DNA of 27,005 nucleotides. It comes from JBMNOI01 sp050942995 (lineage in GTDB: Bacteria; Chloroflexota; Anaerolineae; UBA1429). Position numbers and translations under genes: made by a program. Numbering within the stretch: position 1 is the first letter of the stretch; each line of letters starts with the position of its first letter. The notes under the pieces were generated by a model. It had not been told where the DNA came from, made no database searches, and saw nothing but the letters and a program-made list of their open reading frames with translations. The stretch spans positions 1 through 27,005 of the forward strand of contig JBMNOI010000048.1 in assembly GCA_050942995.1 (NCBI GenBank), given 5' to 3'. Shown here one piece after another: positions 16,701 through 24,831 of the stretch.

Positions 16701-18273
16701 CAACCAGCGCCGGCAGCCTCCGGTGGTGAGCCTGATCTCCCCGCAGGGAGGTGAAGAGTGGGCCGGCCTGCACGAAATCATCTGGACAGCCCGCTCTGCC
16801 GCCGAAACGCTCAGCGCCACCATCGCCATTAGCGCCGATACCGGAAACACATGGACTGATCTCGCCACAGTCGACGGACGCGCGGGGCGCTATGTTTGGG
16901 ATACCACGGCCATGACCGAGCCCCAGTATCTGGTGCGGGTCACCGTCACCGACGGACAGGATACCGTTGAGGATGTCACCACGGCGCCCGTTACCCTGAT
17001 CGGGCGGAATCGTCCGCCGAGGGCGCGTATCATCTCGCCCGACATGCCCGATGCAGCGGGGCAACGGCGGCTCATCGCCTGGATCGCCGAGGACCCCGAT
17101 GACAGGCCGCTGGACCTCACCCTGGCTCTCAGCGCCGACAACGGATTAACCTGGACCCCCCTGCTTCGCAATCTGGATGTAATGGGCGAACACCGCCTGG
17201 ATGCTCCTCTGGAGCCGGGACAACAGTATCGACTATCCGTCCAGGTCGATGACGGCCTCTATACAGTGCGCACCATATCATCCTCGTTCACCCGAAGCGA
17301 GGACGACGAGACGCTGCCCATCCTCGAGCTGCCCGAACTACGCCTGGGCGAAGAGTGGTCGCGTATGACCATCCTGCGCTGGCACGCCCAGGATCCCCAG
17401 CGGGGCGATCTGCGCATCGGCCTGCACGGCAGCACCGATGGAGGACGCACCTGGCAGGTGCTGGAGCAAAATCTGGAGAATACCGGCGCCTATATATGGG
17501 ATACCACCACCGTGCCCAACGGCACCTACCTGTTGCGCATCACGGCAACGGGCGAGAACGGCTCTCGTTCGGGATTGATCGGCCCCGTGATGATACGAAA
17601 CACCGGCCGAGAGGCCCCCACCGTATCGCTGCTCTCCCCTCGCGGCGGCGAGATCTGGTCCGGCATGCGCGAGATCACCTGGCGCACTGCAGGAGGGGCC
17701 GGGCCGCTTGTGGTGAACCTGTTCTACAGCATGGATCAGGGTGCCTCGTGGCGCACCCTGGCCCGCTCGCTGCCCGACACCGGTCGCTATATATGGGATA
17801 CCACCACCATCCCCAACGCCGACGACATCTGGGTGCGCATCACCGTCTCGGACGGACAGTTTCGCGCACAGTCCGTCAGCACCGGGCCGATCACCATACG
17901 AAACCCCTTTGCGCCGGTGATCCGATTGCTGGCGCCTCAAGCCGGCAGCAGCTGGATGGGACCCCAGACGATTATGTGGCAGGCGACTCAACGTGCCGGC
18001 CGCACCACCCGCGTCAATATCGAGGTGTCGCTGGATATGGGCCACACATGGCAAACTCTCAGCCGCGACCTGCCCGCGCAAGGGAGCTATGTCTGGGATA
18101 CCGGATCGCTCCCCGATGGCAGTCGCGCTCTGATACGAGTGACGGCCACGGATGACCTCGATCGGGGTGTCGATACCCTCCGGGAACCGTTACGCATTCA
18201 CAATTCGGCGCCTCGTAGTATTCCATCCGATCGTGAACTGACCGAGACCGATCCATCGCCTGTCCCGGATTGA
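13744..18273 (+). CDS. giant secreted protein with tandem beta-sandwich (Kre9/KNH-like) repeats
   Basis: A protein of 1509 residues starting at the ATG at 13744 (weak AGAGGG site). An N-terminal signal peptide (about 1-30, Arg-Arg then a hydrophobic core, ending near THAAS) predicts export. Residues about 55-390 hold three related modules with an acidic D-x-DG-x-DGW turn in the first and third (Trp121, Trp352). From about residue 395 to 1487 come eleven modules of 97-100 residues, each built as P-x-GGE-W...ITW...SxDxGxTWxxLaxxLpxTGxYxWDTTxxpxxxYxxRVTxxD. This matches the Ser-Thr-rich/Kre9-KNH-type repeat (PF10342 group) seen in large bacterial surface proteins. No sortase motif, membrane anchor or enzyme domain is visible at the C-terminus. 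Probable role: extracellular adhesin, matrix or sheath component. It follows the TPR-LysM gene after 134 bases. Confidence 0.82.
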   Translation: MRRTGLATTFIMTVCGVLVTLIAVATTHAASLRPVSFAKGSSVSPWLPHETTLSVAAPQIRVTHPLPGDTLSADSTVRVESNLPPEALIEVEFYLQPEAQQPDGDEALLFLGLDRDGDDGWSVPLPLSDLHPSRRYRVLALAVDGQENILRALGGWFSVHPSPAGNTWAYSPLPDPVRGESSLSIVAPSGEISPMRMDLYLAPVIGEPEATRPPFDAPPPLHYLGSGLLEDLSDGGRALTTFPYDSRLLPDGLYAPVVELVGNDGERYPAPPAAPFRIENALAPDVTLTGPGHAVTDEISLSVDIDDPTGNIERVDFYLEYSQPVLELDEGKRESMPHIFWLGSDIDGSDGWGLRVSSEEFWDGDHWHVLAVAYNSAGMSGSARSPRFSIVHNPRVVLRLLSPSPDRPLRGVERVVLQAAHGAQHVHSVHLFARNDGGALIDLGEMPPSVNQWRMDWDTRSLPDGEYSLVALVSHESGQSLAESRPLLLQNQRDLYHFSALPDDGPLTGTTPIRISPAPGAPDIVEATIYYRDAGGEMYLLPQQPEAETEWETLWDTATALDGEYDLVAHITHSEGEVATAIRPVTIHNATPVITLEPLDTQTPWSREREITWHTEHPLDLPVQVTIEYSPDGGYRWDTVAEGLPAEGSYLWDTRRFADSAAGRLRLTADDGIRCGRTISPSFVVNNLNQPPHLAILSPEAGYSTPDQVQVTWQTWSPTGSPLTIDLTYRQNEGERWRWLARRIADTGHYVWDISDLPANETYTLRVTARDAQGYTTSCTVEGISRLSRTLPHVELLWPNSRIRIDRETVILWEATGEDDERLLIDLYYSENAGQAWLPLAEGLPNTGYYVWQVAFLPPSTQYRIRVVARDGPFRAYDDSDAAFILGQIPRPQVSLLAPRASAHLSGTQIVRWSTFVHDGTPLLASVAVRRATGGDWQILAEGIKNTDFYLWDTTPFDDGQYHLRVTLSDPENATRVEVTETIYLFNQRRQPPVVSLISPQGGEEWAGLHEIIWTARSAAETLSATIAISADTGNTWTDLATVDGRAGRYVWDTTAMTEPQYLVRVTVTDGQDTVEDVTTAPVTLIGRNRPPRARIISPDMPDAAGQRRLIAWIAEDPDDRPLDLTLALSADNGLTWTPLLRNLDVMGEHRLDAPLEPGQQYRLSVQVDDGLYTVRTISSSFTRSEDDETLPILELPELRLGEEWSRMTILRWHAQDPQRGDLRIGLHGSTDGGRTWQVLEQNLENTGAYIWDTTTVPNGTYLLRITATGENGSRSGLIGPVMIRNTGREAPTVSLLSPRGGEIWSGMREITWRTAGGAGPLVVNLFYSMDQGASWRTLARSLPDTGRYIWDTTTIPNADDIWVRITVSDGQFRAQSVSTGPITIRNPFAPVIRLLAPQAGSSWMGPQTIMWQATQRAGRTTRVNIEVSLDMGHTWQTLSRDLPAQGSYVWDTGSLPDGSRALIRVTATDDLDRGVDTLREPLRIHNSAPRSIPSDRELTETDPSPVPD
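14929..18204 (+). repeat. eleven-module 300-bp-period array in the giant gene
   Basis: The Trp of the WDT signature (or its equivalent) falls at residues 457, 555, 652, 752, 852, 952, 1052, 1152 (Leu here), 1252, 1351 and 1451. From the third copy onward the period is 100, 100, 100, 100, 100, 100, 99 and 100 residues, although the DNA copies have diverged strongly. The eighth module lacks the Tyr-Trp signature (HRLDAP). It is a protein-level repeat rather than a recent DNA duplication. Confidence 0.85.
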
Positions 18274-18430
18274 TCGACCGGGCGATGGGGGCATGTGGGG
18301 TAGGGTAAGGTAGAGTCGACGGCGGGGTGGGGATGCCCTGGCCGCTTGGTGGCACGATCAAGCCGCTCAAACGCCAGATGCGATTGCCCTGCTCGAATAA
18401 AAGCGTAACCTCCGCACCACATCGATGTTA

Positions 18431-18439
18431 TGGTATAAT
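18431..18439 (+). promoter_or_regulatory. extended -10 promoter of the MFS gene
   Basis: TGGTATAAT is a perfect TATAAT with the TG extension. No -35 is evident at 16-18 bases. The predicted start near 18446 leaves a short leader of about 23 bases that carries GGAGG at 18458-18462. The same 11-mer, TATGGTATAAT, occurs in the EF-G promoter at 25341-25351. Confidence 0.65.
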
Positions 18440-18468
18440 ATAGACAGAGAGAGCCACGGAGGCTTCCC

Positions 18469-19767
18469 ATGGACATCCAACGCTGGTACCACCTTCTCAC
18501 CATCAACGTATTCTGGTTCGGCGTGTCGTTCATGTGGAACGCGCTGCACCCCATCGTGCTCCCGATGCTGCTCCTGTCGTTTATCGGCGAAAAGGCCAAA
18601 AACACCCATTACGGCATGATCACCTTTGCCGGATTGGTGGTGGCGCTGCTGGTACAGCCCCTGAGCGGCGCCATGAGCGACTTTACGAGGCATCGCCTGG
18701 GGCGACGCCGGCCCTGGATCATCGCCGGCTCGTTGCTCAACATCGTCTGGCTGATCGGCCTGATCGTGGCGCGCAACTACTGGGTGATCGCCGGCAGTTA
18801 CATCCTGCTCCAGTTTACGTCGAACTTGGGCCACGGCCCCGCCCAGGGCATCATCCCCGATATCGTACCCCGAGAACAGCGCGGCATCGCCGCAGGCGCT
18901 AAAGGCCTGATGGAGATGATGGGCACCATCGCCGCCGCGGTGCTGGCCGGCCGCATCGTAGGCGCGGCCTTTGCACAACCGGGCGGCATGATCGGCATCA
19001 TCATCGCCGTTATCCTCGTTGTACTGGCCATCACCTGGCGAGGCGTCAAAGAGACCCCATTACAGGATGATGCCGCCCCCACCCGCTTTACGATGGAGTG
19101 GGCTCGTGCGGTGCTGCGTATCGATATCCGCAACAACCGCGCCTATGCCCGCCTGTTGCTGGTGCGATTCTGCGTGCTGCTGGGAACGTACTCGGTGCAA
19201 TCGTTCGGCTTTTACTATTTCAGCGATGTTCACCAGGTCGAATCACCGGCCCGGGTCGTCGGCAATCTGATGACGGCCATCGCCATCAGCATCCTGGTGG
19301 CGGCCTATCCCGCCGGCGTGCTCTCGCAGCGATGGGGACGCAAGAAACTGAGCATTATGGCGCTGATCCTGGTCGGCACAGGGATGAGCCTGTTGGCCTT
19401 TACCGGCAATATGGCCGGGCTGTGGATACTGGGCTGCATCATCGGAATCGGCATGGGGGTGTTCAGTTGTGTGAACTGGGCCTGGGCGACCGATCTGGTG
19501 CCGGCAGCCGAGGCCGGCAAGTATCTGGGGTTCTCGAACCTGGCCACTGCCGGATCGGCCGCCGCGTCGCGGCTGATGGGCCCCATCATCGACCTACTCA
19601 ACGCCTGGATGCCCAACAGCGGCTATTCGGCCCTGTTCGTCATCGCCACGGTGGGCGCCCTCATCGGCCTGATCCTCACGATGGGCATTCCCGAGACGGC
19701 GGCGCCCTCTGATTCGATCCAGGTACAGCCCTCTCAGCAAATCAATCCCCGTCACGCCGAGGGATAA
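18469..19767 (+). CDS. major facilitator superfamily (MFS) carrier
   Basis: A protein of 432 residues; ATG at 18469 with GGAGG 6 bases upstream and its own extended -10 promoter. About twelve hydrophobic helices are present. The cytoplasmic loop after helix 2 reads SDFTRHRLGRRRPW (Asp71 to Trp83), an MFS motif A of the kind found in sugar/GPH- and SLC45-like carriers, and its counterpart in the second half is AGVLSQRWGRKKLSI. The substrate is unknown. No enzyme gene is adjacent in the same direction; the next operon is convergent, so it is probably monocistronic. The N-terminus MDIQRWYHLLTINVFWFG has no signal peptide, as expected. Confidence 0.83.
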   Translation: MDIQRWYHLLTINVFWFGVSFMWNALHPIVLPMLLLSFIGEKAKNTHYGMITFAGLVVALLVQPLSGAMSDFTRHRLGRRRPWIIAGSLLNIVWLIGLIVARNYWVIAGSYILLQFTSNLGHGPAQGIIPDIVPREQRGIAAGAKGLMEMMGTIAAAVLAGRIVGAAFAQPGGMIGIIIAVILVVLAITWRGVKETPLQDDAAPTRFTMEWARAVLRIDIRNNRAYARLLLVRFCVLLGTYSVQSFGFYYFSDVHQVESPARVVGNLMTAIAISILVAAYPAGVLSQRWGRKKLSIMALILVGTGMSLLAFTGNMAGLWILGCIIGIGMGVFSCVNWAWATDLVPAAEAGKYLGFSNLATAGSAAASRLMGPIIDLLNAWMPNSGYSALFVIATVGALIGLILTMGIPETAAPSDSIQVQPSQQINPRHAEG

Positions 19768-19812
19768 GCACCACCTGAGGCACATCCGCCGACGCTTGAA
19801 GGAAATCTACTA

Positions 19813-19857
19813 CGAGTGCTGATCACCGGGATGTCCGGGACCGGCAAGTCGATCGCC
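19813..19857 (+). pseudogene. remnant of a P-loop nucleotide-binding protein (N-terminal Walker A only)
   Basis: The plus strand reads RVLITGMSGTGKSIA. This is an intact first strand and Walker A loop (GMSGTGKS) of the kind that opens small ATP-binding kinases (usually M-RVLITGMSGTGKST...). The similarity stops after the loop, and the frame ends at TAA 19915-19917 inside the opposite-strand permease gene. A weak AAGGAA lies 11 bases before a GTG at 19816. The context suggests the rest was deleted when the convergent ABC operon was joined here. Chance is possible but unlikely for such a run. Confidence 0.5.
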
Positions 19858-19862
19858 GGTCC
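19838..19862. terminator. 8-bp hairpin between convergent MFS and ABC operons
   Basis: GGACCGGC (19838-19845) pairs perfectly with GCCGGTCC (19855-19862) across a 9-base loop. It sits 15 bases beyond the minus-strand permease stop and 71 bases after the MFS stop. No T-run is present. It overlaps the P-loop remnant, so it may have been co-opted. Confidence 0.4.
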
Positions 19863-19876
19863 GCCCCGACGAGTCG

Positions 19877-21073
19877 CTACGTATAACGACGGAACCGCCA
19901 CATCGCCACGGCGGTAAAGAGAGTGGCGAACCCCAACAACACGCCGATCTCGGGCAATACACCGGTCGCATCGGCGCCGCGCGCCAGCACATCCGTATAG
20001 GCGCGCATGGCCCATGTCGAGGGCAGCACCTGCACCGCCTGCCGAAAGAGCGGCGGGGTGATCTCTAGAGGAAACCAGGCGCCTCCCAGCGCGGCCAGTG
20101 CCATGGACAGCCCCACCATCGCGCTGTTGGCCTGTTTTCGCGTTTGCACCAGCGTAGCGATTACCGTGCCGAGAGCGACGGTGGCCAGGGCAAAGGCCAG
20201 CGAAACCAACGCCGCCGCCAGAGGATCGCTCCCCCAATCTACCCTAAAGAGCACTGCGCCTCCCACCATGAGGATGGCGATCTGGAACAGCCCCAGCACC
20301 AGCCGCGCGATCATCTTGCTCCCCAGAACAGTCGCCCGGGAGGTCGGAACGATCAGCATGCGCCGCAGAGTGCCGGTCAGCCGCTCATCCACCAGAATCT
20401 CGGATATACCCAGCAGGGTGATCTGCACCCAGGTGACGATCTGTCCGGCCGAGGCCTGTTCGGCGCTGCTGGCCATATCCGACGAGCGATCCGACGTTGG
20501 CGCCGCCCACACAATTTGTGCCTCGGCGGAAGGGCTCTCGGTGGCGGCCATGATGTCACCCAGTGCGTTCTGGAAAAAGAGTTCCGCCGCAGCCTCGTCG
20601 GGAAATCGCCCCAAAGCCCGCCCTTCCTCTACCGCCATTCGGGCCAGACGTACCGCGCCGTTCAATCGCACAAGGGCCGCCTGCACCGCCTGTTCTACCG
20701 CCGGAGCGGCATTGACATCGCTGCGCATCTGAAACGACAGATCGACGGACTCGCCACGGTACAAACGCTGCCCCAGGTCCTCCGGAATCAACAGGGCAAA
20801 CTCTCCCGGAGGCAATTCGTCCACCTCTTCGGGCGTCACACCGGCGGCGCGCAATGCGTCCAGCAACATGTCGGCCAGAACACCCTCGTCCTCGCGCACC
20901 ACCGGCAGGGAAATATCCAGCGCCCGCGGCGTCGGATCGCCTTCGAGGCCCCTCAACCCCGCACCCACGATCATCGTGAACAGAAGCGGGAGGAGGACGA
21001 GAAAGATCAGGTTCGATCGATCGCTAAACTGACGCATGAACTCGTTGCGAATCAGTGCCATGATCCGGATCAT
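19877..21073 (-). CDS. ABC-2 type transporter permease (second permease)
   Basis: A protein of 398 residues, started at the ATG at 21073, which has AGGAG about 8 bases upstream; an in-frame TTG at 21088 is less likely. One N-terminal helix (NLIFLVLLPLLFTMIVGAGL) is followed by a large extracytoplasmic domain of about 190 residues (ALDISLPVVREDEGVLADML, FALLIPEDLGQRL). A C-terminal bundle of about five helices includes VDERLTGTLRRMLIVPTSR, the coupling-type segment of the ABC-2 membrane family (PF12698, YhhJ/YbhR-like). It starts 11 bases after the upstream permease stop. With that permease and the ATPase it should form a heterodimeric exporter. Confidence 0.87.
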   Translation of the reverse strand: MIRIMALIRNEFMRQFSDRSNLIFLVLLPLLFTMIVGAGLRGLEGDPTPRALDISLPVVREDEGVLADMLLDALRAAGVTPEEVDELPPGEFALLIPEDLGQRLYRGESVDLSFQMRSDVNAAPAVEQAVQAALVRLNGAVRLARMAVEEGRALGRFPDEAAAELFFQNALGDIMAATESPSAEAQIVWAAPTSDRSSDMASSAEQASAGQIVTWVQITLLGISEILVDERLTGTLRRMLIVPTSRATVLGSKMIARLVLGLFQIAILMVGGAVLFRVDWGSDPLAAALVSLAFALATVALGTVIATLVQTRKQANSAMVGLSMALAALGGAWFPLEITPPLFRQAVQVLPSTWAMRAYTDVLARGADATGVLPEIGVLLGFATLFTAVAMWRFRRYT

Positions 21074-21084
21074 GCGCTCTCTCC

Positions 21085-22359
21085 TCAACCGATCTGGCGT
21101 CGAAAGCCGAACGCGGCCACGACATAGTAGACGACAGTCAGACCCAGAACTCCCGCCAGCATGGGCAGGATATCCGACAGATCATGGCCTGTCTGCAACG
21201 CGGTGAATATCTCGATACCCCAGGCGTTAGGTGTGATCAGGCTGATACGCTGCAACCAGACGGGGAGATTCATCCGGGGTAAAAAGGCCCCCGAAGCGGC
21301 GGCCGCAATCAGGCTGACGCTGGTGCCCAGGATGCCCGCCTGAGAGGCTGTTCTGGCCCAGGCGGCGATAAGGGCGGCTACCCCGGTGGCGCACATCACC
21401 AGAAGGACGATCGAGACGATGACGGCCAGAGGGTCGCCCCAGTAGGCGCCAAACAACGAGGTCGCGCGCCACAGAATGGTCACCTGCAGAATGCCCACCA
21501 GCATAATACCGGTCATCTTGCCCAGCAGGATCATGTGCGCCCGCGTCGGCGAGATCAACAATCGGGGCAGCGTGCCGGCCTGACGTTCGGCAAAGATCGA
21601 ATATCCGCCCGTTGTGACGGCGAACATGAGAAAAAGGATCGCCATGCTGGCGGCCATATAGTCCACCCAGCTAAACGCGCGCCCGCCGGCGTTCACCCGG
21701 TTCAGCCGCACCATCGTCCCTGCAGCGCCTTCGGCATCGGCAACCAGCCTCTCGGTCATAGACCGGCCCAACCTCTGGGCCACTTCCACATCCAGAGTAT
21801 CGCCGCCATCGGCCGCCAGATGCGAGACCGCAACGGGGATACCCTGCGCCATCAGGTTCATCTCTTCCGTAACCTGCGAGATAATGGCCCGAACCACAGC
21901 GGTGCTGATGCGGTACTGAGGCCCGGCATATATCTCAACGACCGCCGGATCGATCTCCGATAGCCGCACCTCCGCAGGAGCCGTCGAAGCATCCGAAGAG
22001 AGTAGCACTCGCCGGCCAAACCCCTCGGGGATGATCACCAGCGCGGCCGCATCGTCCTCGTGTATCCGCTCCCGGGCATCCGCTTCGCCCTCGGGCGTGC
22101 GGGCGACGACCTCGGGCACCACCAAATCGCCCAACCGCTCGGAGTGAAAGGCATTCACCAGCGCCTGCGACAGTTCGCTTTCGTCGCGATCCAGTAACAG
22201 CACCCGGATACCCGATATAGGACTCCCCGAGCCGGTGCCAAAGGCGAAAGCGATGATGAGCGTGAGGGCCAGCGGTGTCGCCAGCATCATCAGCAACGCG
22301 CCGGTATCGCGAAACGTGATCTTGAGCTCTTTGAGGGCCATCACCCACAGTTTGCGCAT
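21085..22359 (-). CDS. ABC-2 type transporter permease (first permease)
   Basis: A protein of 424 residues beginning MRKLWVMALKELKITFRDTG; GAGGAAA lies upstream of the ATG at 22359. It has the same plan as its partner: an N-terminal helix (LLMMLATPLALTLIIAFAFG), an extracytoplasmic domain of about 200 residues (IRVLLLDRDESELSQALV, AALVIIPEGFGRRVL), then a C-terminal bundle with FAERQAGTLPRLLISPTRAH as the coupling segment. These are features of the ABC-2 family (PF12698). The two permeases are homologous but not close, so a heterodimer is expected. It lies 22 bases after the ATPase gene. The exported substrate is unknown; drugs, lipids and peptides are all precedented. Confidence 0.88.
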   Translation of the reverse strand: MRKLWVMALKELKITFRDTGALLMMLATPLALTLIIAFAFGTGSGSPISGIRVLLLDRDESELSQALVNAFHSERLGDLVVPEVVARTPEGEADARERIHEDDAAALVIIPEGFGRRVLLSSDASTAPAEVRLSEIDPAVVEIYAGPQYRISTAVVRAIISQVTEEMNLMAQGIPVAVSHLAADGGDTLDVEVAQRLGRSMTERLVADAEGAAGTMVRLNRVNAGGRAFSWVDYMAASMAILFLMFAVTTGGYSIFAERQAGTLPRLLISPTRAHMILLGKMTGIMLVGILQVTILWRATSLFGAYWGDPLAVIVSIVLLVMCATGVAALIAAWARTASQAGILGTSVSLIAAAASGAFLPRMNLPVWLQRISLITPNAWGIEIFTALQTGHDLSDILPMLAGVLGLTVVYYVVAAFGFRRQIG

Positions 22360-22381
22360 TGCGCTTTCCTCTTTCCGTCGC

Positions 22382-23329
22382 TCAATCGCGAAGCGCGCGA
22401 CCGGTAAGATGCAGGAACACCGCCTCCAGGTTGGGCTCGTGGATCTCGATGGTGCGAACGCTCAACCCCAATCCCGAGGCAATATTCAGAACGGCCGGCA
22501 ACGCCTCCTGTGCCGCGCGAACACCGAGCACGACCTGGCCATCATCGGCATCGGCATGAAATACCCCTTCCACCCCCGAGAGGGCGGCCGCCAGATCGGC
22601 CCCACCCTCCTGGTCCGTCAGGCCCAGCACCAGCGTCTCACGCTCGCCCACCCGTTCGATCAACTCTTGTAGCGTTCCCAGGGCGATCAGTCTGCCATAG
22701 TCGATGATGCCGATGCGATGGCTCAATTCCTGGGCCTCTTCCATGTTGTGGGTCGTATAAAGCACCGTAACACCCTGACGGTTCAGGTCTTTTACCCAGT
22801 CGAGAATGTACCGGCGGCTCTGCGGGTCGATGGCCACGGTGGGTTCGTCCAGCAACAACAGGGGCGGATTACCCAACAATCCCACGGCCAGATTCAGGCG
22901 ACGCTTCATGCCACCCGAATAGGTTCGCACCCGGCTCCCGGCGCGATCTGTCAGGTCCGTCAGGCGCAGCTTTTCCTCGATCTCTCCCCGCAGTGCGGCC
23001 CCCCTCAGCCCGCGCATCTCGCCCCAAAAACGCAGATTCTCTCGGCCGGTCAGGTCGTCGTACAGGGCCAGATCTTGCGGCACCACACCGATGCTGCCAC
23101 GCACGGCCATCGGGTTCTGGCGCACCGAATATCCGTTCACCACCACCTCGCCCGAGGTAGGAGGCAACAAGGTGCTGATCACCGAGATGGCGGTGGTTTT
23201 TCCCGCGCCGTTGGGCCCCAACAAACTGAATAGCTCGCCCTTGCCGATCTCGAACGAGAGGCCGTCCACAGCGTTGGGACCATCGGGACTATATCGTTTG
23301 ACCAGGTCGCTCACCTGCGCCAATGCCAT
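22382..23329 (-). CDS. ABC transporter ATP-binding protein (ABC-2 exporter)
   Basis: A protein of 315 residues. The ATG at 23329 follows AAGGAG with 7-base spacing, so I prefer it over an in-frame ATG at 23362. All motifs are intact: Walker A GPNGAGKT (residues 38-45), Q-loop Gln85, signature YSGGMKRRL (137-145), Walker B LLLLDEP (157-163) and H-loop His194 in YTTHNMEEA. A C-terminal domain of about 95 residues (LQELIERVGERETLVLGLTD onward) is typical of the DrrA/CcmA/YbhF-type ATPases that pair with ABC-2 permeases. It is first in the ATPase-permease-permease operon. Confidence 0.92.
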   Translation of the reverse strand: MALAQVSDLVKRYSPDGPNAVDGLSFEIGKGELFSLLGPNGAGKTTAISVISTLLPPTSGEVVVNGYSVRQNPMAVRGSIGVVPQDLALYDDLTGRENLRFWGEMRGLRGAALRGEIEEKLRLTDLTDRAGSRVRTYSGGMKRRLNLAVGLLGNPPLLLLDEPTVAIDPQSRRYILDWVKDLNRQGVTVLYTTHNMEEAQELSHRIGIIDYGRLIALGTLQELIERVGERETLVLGLTDQEGGADLAAALSGVEGVFHADADDGQVVLGVRAAQEALPAVLNIASGLGLSVRTIEIHEPNLEAVFLHLTGRALRD

Positions 23330-23411
23330 AAGCTGCTCCTTTCGCGTCAGCGGGTCGTTCATCCATGCCGGCGTTCTAGATATCGCATGAGGATATCGAA
23401 CGGTCTCACAG

Positions 23412-23427
23412 TCGCCCCGTCGGGCGA
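23412..23427 (-). terminator. short hairpin directly after the MFS stop codon
   Basis: TCGCCC (23412-23417) pairs with GGGCGA (23422-23427) around a 4-base loop. The helix abuts the TGA at 23428-23430. There is no T-run. A direct repeat GATATCG (23380-23386 and 23393-23399) lies just beyond, before the ABC operon. Confidence 0.4.
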
Positions 23428-24624
23428 TCAGGTATCGCGGCGCATTTCTACGGCCGGTTGTTCCGCCGGAGATTCACGATACGTGACCATGAGAAACCCG
23501 AGTCCCAGAACCACCATAAAGCCGGCCCAACGAAACAGCCACACCGCTCCAAGATGATCGTACATCCAGCCACCGATGAGGGCGCCCACACCGCTGGCCA
23601 GGCCCATGCTGACGGCGCTGAAAAGCCCCTGAGCCGTCGCGCCCATACCCTGAGGAGCCATACGGTCGGTATACGAGACGCCGGCCACCCACATGAGCGA
23701 AAACGATGGGCCTGTAAGAACTTGTACGAGTAGAACGAGCCAGGGGTTGCGAATGATCGAATAACTCAGCAACATCAACGTCGCGGCCGTAAGGGACACG
23801 ATAAACAACGCACGCGATCCGAAACGCCTCAGCAAAGTGCCCGAGAAAAAAAAGCTGGGCAATTCGCTCATAGCCGCTACCGTCAGCATCAGGCCCACCA
23901 GGAAACGGCCGGCGCCCAGATCGTTCATGTGCAGGTAAAAGAATCCAAAGCTGCTGGAGCGCCCTACCCCCTGCAGGAACATGGCGATGAAAAACAATGC
24001 CAGCGGACGATTGGTTACCAGTTGTCGCATCCCCTGCCAGAAAGGCTGGCCGAGCGATGTGCTGCGAATGGGCATACGCGCCGTCACCAGCAGGGCCACC
24101 GCAATGAACAGGGCGAACAGATAGAAGGACCAGAGCAAACCCATCCGCTGGATAAACAGCCCCGCCAGCGGCCCCGTCAAACCCCAGCCCACCGATCCCC
24201 ATAGCCGCTGCCGGCCGTAATCCTCCTTGCGCGCCCCGAGCAGATCCAGCACGGTCCGGTCGATGAGCGGCAATACTGGCGCGATGAAAAACGCATACAG
24301 CGCCACCAACGGAATCAACAGGGCAAAGCGATCCACCCGTGATATGGCGAGCATACAGATCAGCGCCCCGGCGAGGGCGATCAGTGCCAGGCGCTTGTGC
24401 TGTCGCGTCGCATCCGAGATACCGCCCCACAACGGCGCGGAAAAGAGTGTCACCACCGGCGCAATGCCCGAGAGTACGCCGATCTGCTGGCCCGACAGGC
24501 CGATCTGTTGATAGTAGAGGACGATAAACGGCGCCAGAGTAGCCATGGCGCCAAAGTAGAGGGCATAGAACGCCCGAGGGTATATCAGCGCACGATCGGT
24601 GTCACGATCGGAAAGGTGTCGCAT
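23428..24624 (-). CDS. MFS carrier, MFS_1-like / PPP-type
   Basis: A protein of 398 residues if started at the ATG at 24624, which has a G-rich stretch shortly upstream. An in-frame ATG at 24642 adds six residues and has no site, but it lies close to the predicted transcription start. About twelve helices are present. The first is RAFYALYFGAMATLAPFIVLY, followed by YYQQIGLSGQQIGVLSGIAP, the typical opening of the MFS_1-like group (PF12832) that includes 3-phenylpropionate-type and nucleoside/lactose-type carriers. The motif A region is WGGISDATRQHKRLAL. The substrate is unknown. Upstream lies the independent RNA gene described at 24832-25092. Confidence 0.84.
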   Translation of the reverse strand: MRHLSDRDTDRALIYPRAFYALYFGAMATLAPFIVLYYQQIGLSGQQIGVLSGIAPVVTLFSAPLWGGISDATRQHKRLALIALAGALICMLAISRVDRFALLIPLVALYAFFIAPVLPLIDRTVLDLLGARKEDYGRQRLWGSVGWGLTGPLAGLFIQRMGLLWSFYLFALFIAVALLVTARMPIRSTSLGQPFWQGMRQLVTNRPLALFFIAMFLQGVGRSSSFGFFYLHMNDLGAGRFLVGLMLTVAAMSELPSFFFSGTLLRRFGSRALFIVSLTAATLMLLSYSIIRNPWLVLLVQVLTGPSFSLMWVAGVSYTDRMAPQGMGATAQGLFSAVSMGLASGVGALIGGWMYDHLGAVWLFRWAGFMVVLGLGFLMVTYRESPAEQPAVEMRRDT

Positions 24625-24656
24625 AGGGCCCCCGTATCGCATATTTTTGTGGGCTC

Positions 24657-24685
24657 ATTGTAGCGATTCTGCAAATCACGGCGAA
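24657..24685 (-). promoter_or_regulatory. candidate promoter of the MFS gene at 23428-24624
   Basis: On the minus strand TTCGCC (24685-24680) and TACAAT (24662-24657) are 17 bases apart. The -10 matches five of six positions and the -35 is weak. The predicted start near 24650 gives a leader of about 25 bases to the ATG at 24624. Confidence 0.35.
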
Positions 24686-24831
24686 TCAGGGGAAAAAGGT
24701 CTTTGGCCCGATCGCGGCGGCGTTACCGGCTCGCGTTCGAGACCCGCGAATCGATGCGCGAAAGCGAACGAACACAGGCTCGCCTTCCGAGGGGATGAAC
24801 ATTTCCGAATCGGGGAACAAGAAGAAGGGAC

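Noticed and set aside
23380..23399. GATATCG direct repeat between the ABC operon and the MFS gene
   Set aside because: Two 7-base copies are too short to claim as an operator or attachment site without comparative evidence.
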